Assembly (NCBI GenBank): GCA_001179505.1
Contig: CDMY01000735.1
Coordinates: forward strand, 1-26,135
Length of the DNA stretch: 26,135 nt
Direction: 5' to 3'
Origin: Vitrella brassicaformis
Lineage: Eukaryota; Sar; Vitrellaceae
Shown here one piece after another: positions 22,096-26,135 of the stretch. How positions within the stretch are numbered: position 1 is the first letter of the stretch; every line of letters starts with the position of its first letter. Below the pieces are notes generated by a model. That model worked only from the letters and a program-made list of their open reading frames with translations. It did not search any database and was not told the origin of the DNA. Position numbers and translations under genes: made by a program.

Positions 22096-22970
22096 TGTTT
22101 GTGACCTTGTTTGAAGTCGGCCATCCTCTGTATGAGTGTGAGTGCCGCCTGCAACTCCGCCGCCGACGATGAGCTCGACCATTGAGACAAAAGCGCCATC
22201 AAGTCGGGCCAGGTGCCTGATCCATCCATCCATCCATACACAGATGACATGCCACAGACAGACCAGCCAGCCATAAGATGCCGTGTGTGTATGTGATGTG
22301 GTGTCGGTGGTTGGGTACCATGTGTGTTGAAGAGCGTCGCGGCGACCTGCGCAGTGGCATCGGCGAGCTTGCGCTTGACGTAGGGGTCGGTCTCCTCCCT
22401 CAGTCGGGCCAGCAGCGACGCGCACACTGATGACGCCTCCTGAGCACCTGCACACACACATGGCAACAGGTGATCGGTGGATGGATGGATGGATGGATGG
22501 TTATTGCTACCGGCCCGTGTGAAGAAGTCGGGCGTCTTGCGCACAATCTGACGCAGCAACACGGCAGCAAGCGCCTTGATCTGCGCGCCGAGGGAGAATG
22601 GCGACCACATATGAGTGTTTTGACAAGTACGTGTCTGTGTGTATGCGTGTGTGTGCTTACCGCTGTGTATTGTGGATCACTTGCTGCTCCTGCATGTGCA
22701 TGTGTGTTGAGAGGTCCCTCGAGCAGCTGCACGGCGATGGTGACGGGCTGCGCTGCGCTCTGCGATTCGAACCATCGCAGCGCCGCCGTGCGGCACGTTT
22801 CATCGGTGGAGAGGTAGCCCTTGAGGGCCTGATAGATAAGCATGATAAGCATGGCACACAGACAGACAGACGCAGGGAGAGATGGATGAATGGCGGTGGA
22901 TGAAGGATGAGATCTCTTCATGGCTGACCGTGCTGATGTCCATTCCCACTGCACTCATCGGATGAGGCAT
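16592..22970 (-). CDS. IPO5: Importin-5 / karyopherin-beta3 (RanBP5, Kap121) homologue, 34 exons
   Basis: Nuclear import receptor built of HEAT repeats that carries ribosomal proteins and other cargo through the pore and releases it on RanGTP binding. Thirty-four exons sum to 3585 nt (1194 aa), slightly above the family's roughly 1100. Exon starts include 22970, 22828, 22580, 22447, 22216, 22000, 21762, 21553, 21371, 21220, 21049, 20894, 20641, 20414, 20261, 20061, 19934, 19814, 19632, 19454, 19280, 19069, 18836, 18690, 18519, 18313, 18055, 17901, 17725, 17536, 17269, 17136, 17028 and 16714. Family matches: IKALAAVLLRQIVRKTP (N-terminal HEAT), HPHCRVRWAALGLLGTEIEN, LVEDDFAPYYPSFMTAAKQ, FEPYLPAIMPSIMAAAKMQP, TEVEEKQTALALIKTIAEAM, MQISGATFKVFGPSVAPLF and RVQASAFAIGVLGNRAPQVL. 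Acidic loops LDEDDD (about 518-523) and DVDEDEEEEPE (about 903-913) fit Ran- or cargo-contacting regions. The start Met at 22970 begins MPHPMSAVGMDIST. Two introns have GC donors. The gene is complete. Confidence 0.95.
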
Positions 22971-23138
22971 CCTCTGTGGGATAAGTGAGGGCTGTCGCCA
23001 GAGATCTCCTTAAGTGCAAGCTCGCGAGGCATGGGGGCTTGCTGGGGCAGGAAGACGGCGAACAACTTGAAGTCAGCGCGAGGCGATGGATGTCGACCAA
23101 GACGATTCGTATGATGACGGACCGAGTCCGTGGATACT
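22971..23138. promoter_or_regulatory. 168-bp divergent intergenic region
   Basis: It lies between the importin start (-) and the SENP-like gene start (+), too short for two separate ordinary promoters plus 5' UTRs. No TATA box or TG tract was seen. An open plus-strand frame crosses it, but an in-frame TGA lies just upstream of the chosen ATG at 23139. Confidence 0.45.
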
Positions 23139-23580
23139 ATGGCAGCGACACGTCAGTCTCACCTTCATAGCTCTCTGCAACTGAGCACGAGATTCCTCTC
23201 CCTGTGCATTGTCCCTGTGTGCCTTCCTGTGCGTGTGTGTGTGTGTGTGTGTGCAGAACACCCCGCCGGCGAGGGTGGCCACAGGAAGGGCGAAACTGCC
23301 CCCACAGCGAAGACGGAGCAAGGCCCCGGAGACACTCGCGCACAGCTCGCGCAGACGGGGCTCTTCCGCCGCTATGCCTCTCGCCTGATGGGGCCATCCA
23401 GGACCAATGCCCAGCTGACGACCCACATGAGAATCTCGGTACGGCTGTGGCTGGAGGACCAAAGGAACAAACAACGAATGAAGAGGGAGAGGGAAAGGGA
23501 GAGGGAGAGGGAGATGAAGGCTGAGGAAGGTTTTGATGCCACTGGGCCGCTTCTGGTGCCGGTTGACCCAATCAACCAGA

Positions 23581-23614
<34 letters not shown>

Positions 23615-25826
23615 CGGCGCTATCATCGATGAGAAGGAGGAGCCCATCGTCGAAGACCTACCCATGGCCAATCAGGAGCAGCCGATGGAGCAGCAGCAAC
23701 AGCAGCAGGAGCAGCTGCAGCAAGAAGAGCCTCTAGTCTCTGCGACAGCTCCTGCAAGCTCGGTAGGTAACGGCACCTCTTTATATGTTGTGCGGGGAGG
23801 AGTGAGAGAGGTGAGTGGTCATGTGATGTGTGTGGTGTGTGTCTCTCTCGTGCAGGGCATGTCGTGGGAGGACAGACTGGCAATCGAAGAAGAGATTCAG
23901 CAAGTGTACGTAGGCAACTCTTCTTGTGTGCACATCTCCATCTCTCTCGATGTGCTCTTGTGTGTGCAGGAAGATGGAAATGGAAATCAAACATATGGAC
24001 TTCCTGCGTCTCTATGGCGAGGAGCCAAATGTTGCCACCAGAAGTGACCAGTCGGCTGCTAAGGAGATCGAGGTACACAACATTTCCCTTGGTGCATCAA
24101 GTGTCAATAATGCTCGTCGAAATGATTGCTCTCACAGGATGAGCGCCAAGAACGAAGGGCGCGAAAGCCAGGAAAGACACAGAGACGTGCCAACAAGGTA
24201 CCTTTCATTCTTACCTCAATCGCCGCTGTGGATAGCTGTTGTCCATCTTTAGAAGCGTCGTTGCTCGCGCCGTGAAGACAATTCAGGAGAGACACAAGAA
24301 GGGTAAGGTAGATGGCACTTCACAGTATCGAGGTACTTGAGTCTCTGCCTGCCTGTCTGCCTGTCTGCCTGTCTGCCTGCGTGTGCTCATTCAGCGAGTC
24401 GGAGACTCCGACAGACCTTTACGGAGAACTCGACGTCGAGAAGCTCGTTCGCATGGTCGCGGTAGGCACAAATGGACGAGTCGATGTACTTCATTCCACT
24501 GGGCCCGCACTTGTAGGAGGAAGCCAGTGAAAGGAGCGCACAGGCGCCGTTTCGGGAGCAGTCACAAACACACAAACAAGCTCACAGCCGGTGCGTACGA
24601 TGGTAGTACCACTTGTTCCATCCATTTGTGTCATGCCTTGTGTCTTGTGTGTCTTGTGTTGTACCCTGTGAGCAGCAAAGTTCAGACAGTATGGGCTCCG
24701 CCGCCGGGCTTCTACACGAAGCTCTCTACACCACCACACTCGTCTCACGGGCTGGCCCGGAGCGAGTCAGGGAGCTGGTCGAACCCCAAACGCCGCTACA
24801 ATTACAACGCCGTGAAGGCAATCATGAGAGAAGAGAATGTACGTCTGGGCGGGGCGTATTGCCTTTCCCTCTATGCACAGACGGTCTCCCTATGTATCTC
24901 ACATCTGTCTTGTCAGGTAGACATCTTTGAATCGGATGTTCTTCTGACTCCGATTCGGCGGGGGCTGGAAGGGCAGAAAGTGGGTTGCCAGCAAAACGAG
25001 CCGCCCTGGAAGCTGGGAGTGGTGGACATGAAGTAAGTCAGGTCCTGTGGTAGAGAGACACACTTTGGCACATACAAAATTACGACTGCTCGCTCTCCGT
25101 CCCTCTGTCCATGTGTTTAGGAAGGAAACCATTGCCGTGCTGAATCCGATGGTACAGGCGGAGAATGGCAAGCCACGAAACTGGACTCTCTGCCACGACG
25201 ACCAGTGAGTGGGTGAATGGCTTTAACCAACGAACAAACGAATGAACGCAATGGTCTGGATGTCAGGTTTCTATCCAGAATGCGGCATTTCCTTTACGAT
25301 GAAAAGTGTCGACTGGAAGGAAGAGGCAAAAGGGAGCACTTTGACAAGTGGAAGGCACAAGAGGTGGGTGAGCAAATGAAGGGTAGGCAGTGTACTCTCT
25401 CTCCTGTCCGCCTGTTGCAGGCTTCTTCTATGAGGCCGCCCGCAAACATCGAAAAGGACGCGGATCTTTATACGGTGCTTTACGCTGCCTCCTACTGCAC
25501 ACGGTGGTAGGGGCACAAAATGCACGTCACAGGGAGTACACACCAATACGGGGGCCTTCATGTGGCTGCATGCAGGAAGAACGTGCCTGTTGCTATTGAG
25601 CGAATCTCTGATGTGGACAAGGAAAGAATTCTGGGCGAGTTGCGTGAAGAGATGGTAGGCAACGAAGTGATAGACAAGAGCGTGTCTCCTCCTCCATGCT
25701 CATGCTGCGATGGCTGTTCTCTCTGTCTGTGTGTGCGTGCAGAACATTGCTGCGCAAAGAGGCGGAGGCGTCTATCCGGTGTTGCAAACCTTGCTCGCGA
25801 CTGGCTGCCCCCGTATCGGTGGTTAG
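23139..25826 (+). CDS. Gln-rich protein with a catalytically degenerate Ulp1/SENP (C48) domain, 15 exons
   Basis: Ulp1/SENP peptidases remove SUMO from proteins. Exons: 23139-23151, 23257-23762, 23856-23905, 23970-24072, 24138-24197, 24253-24302, 24395-24461, 24517-24590, 24676-24838, 24917-25032, 25121-25204, 25267-25363, 25421-25503, 25576-25654, 25743-25826; 542 aa, frame kept. The N-terminal part has an alternating Arg/Glu run, nine consecutive Gln (residues about 115-123) and a second Gln-rich segment. The C-terminal part follows the SENP order: PGFYTKLS, YNAVKAIMREE, VDIFESDVLLTPI (363-375), PPWKLGVVDMKKETIAVLNP (391-410), then ANIEKDADLYTVLYAASY and DVDKERILGELREEM. Family catalytic His-Trp is Pro-Trp here, the Asp of yDS is Asn409, and the DCG cysteine lies at DAD (Ala475). 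It is probably a SUMO-binding or scaffold pseudoenzyme. The 13-nt first exon is the least certain part. Confidence 0.8.
23587..23613 (+). repeat. (CAG)9 trinucleotide repeat encoding poly-Gln
   Basis: Nine uninterrupted CAG codons lie in exon 2 of the SENP-like gene, with a mixed CAG/CAA run about 100 bp downstream. It is pure and so likely to vary in length between strains. Confidence 0.9.
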
Positions 25827-26135
25827 GGGGTAGCTCAGATCCTTTCCGACAAAAGTAAAAAATAACCGCGCAGATGGTGTGATTCAATCGGGTGTAGTGA
25901 CCGGGGGTCCACTCGCAAACGTCGAGAATCTCGACATGCAGGCCCCATTTCGCATGTGACCCGCATATAATGAAATTGCAGAGAAGCAGCCCACCCAGAT
26001 TGTGTGACACCAATGTGAACCGGCCTGGTGAGAGCCTTTCACACACCAAGCAGCAGCTCCCCGCTCGGTCACGTTCTTTCACAATTGGCACCCTTCCGAC
26101 CGCACTCCGTTCTCAGCAACCAAAGCACCGCGCCG
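25827..26135. other. Downstream region of the SENP-like gene
   Basis: No convincing gene. A perfect 7-bp-arm palindrome around a single base lies at 25921-25935 (GTCGAGA-A-TCTCGAC). A minus-strand frame is open across much of this stretch and back into the last exon, but it shows no recognisable family or splice structure. It is probably 3' UTR and the window edge. Confidence 0.4.

Noticed and set aside
22985-23170. 61-codon frame starting MRAVARDLL in the divergent region
   Set aside because: It would have to splice at 23152 in the wrong phase for the following Gln-rich exon; the ATG at 23139 joins in frame.
25823-25860. tRNA-like start (GGGGGTAGCTCAG)
   Set aside because: No anticodon stem, T-arm or matching acceptor strand follows; it is formed by the stop-codon context.
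25558-26091. 177-codon minus-strand frame near the window end
   Set aside because: It overlaps the last SENP-like exons antisense and shows no family resemblance or splice structure; treated as chance.

Overview
The window is nuclear DNA of an intron-dense, GC-rich eukaryote. Six genes could be rebuilt exon by exon with intact reading frames and splice sites. Introns are mostly 40-140 nt and many carry long (TG)n, (TC)n or (GGAT)n microsatellites. The gene content (kynureninase, a Yip1-family protein, an importin-5-type karyopherin, a Ulp1/SENP relative) and the architecture suggest a protist. An alveolate of the chromerid type (Vitrella-like) is my best guess, but that is inference.

Layout. 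149-2440 (+) is kynureninase, 11 exons. 2809-4886 (-) is a Yip1-family membrane protein with an N-terminal WW domain, 11 exons, convergent with kynureninase. 5168-6490 (+) is a small SRPBCC/polyketide-cyclase-like protein, 8 exons, divergent from the Yip1 gene. 6491-7806 has no recognisable gene but holds a 105-nt imperfect hairpin at 7057-7161. 7807-12250 is an accessory-looking block: uncharacterised short exons in introns with few TG tracts, plus a partial, decayed second copy of one segment (about 11636-11960). 12475-12582 and 16439-16541 are two copies of a dispersed repeat. 13001-15379 (+) is an unrecognised 545-aa gene with poly-Gln runs and a basic cluster, 9 exons. 16592-22970 (-) is an importin-5/karyopherin-beta3 homologue of 1194 aa in 34 exons. 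23139-25826 (+) is a Gln-rich protein ending in a Ulp1/SENP (peptidase C48) domain in which every catalytic residue appears replaced. Its start lies 168 bp from the importin start.

How the parts relate. There is no operon-like logic; genes lie in convergent and divergent pairs. The importin / SENP-like divergent pair could share a promoter, and both families act at the nuclear envelope or in SUMO-linked transport. Across the well-supported genes, TG repeats lie on the sense strand just upstream of the 3' splice site whichever way the gene points, so they track transcription direction. Two importin introns use GC rather than GT donors. All exon models were assembled by eye from splice motifs and frame continuity; four of the six (Yip1, unknown 545-aa, importin, SENP-like) were checked to sum to a multiple of three, as were kynureninase and the SRPBCC gene.
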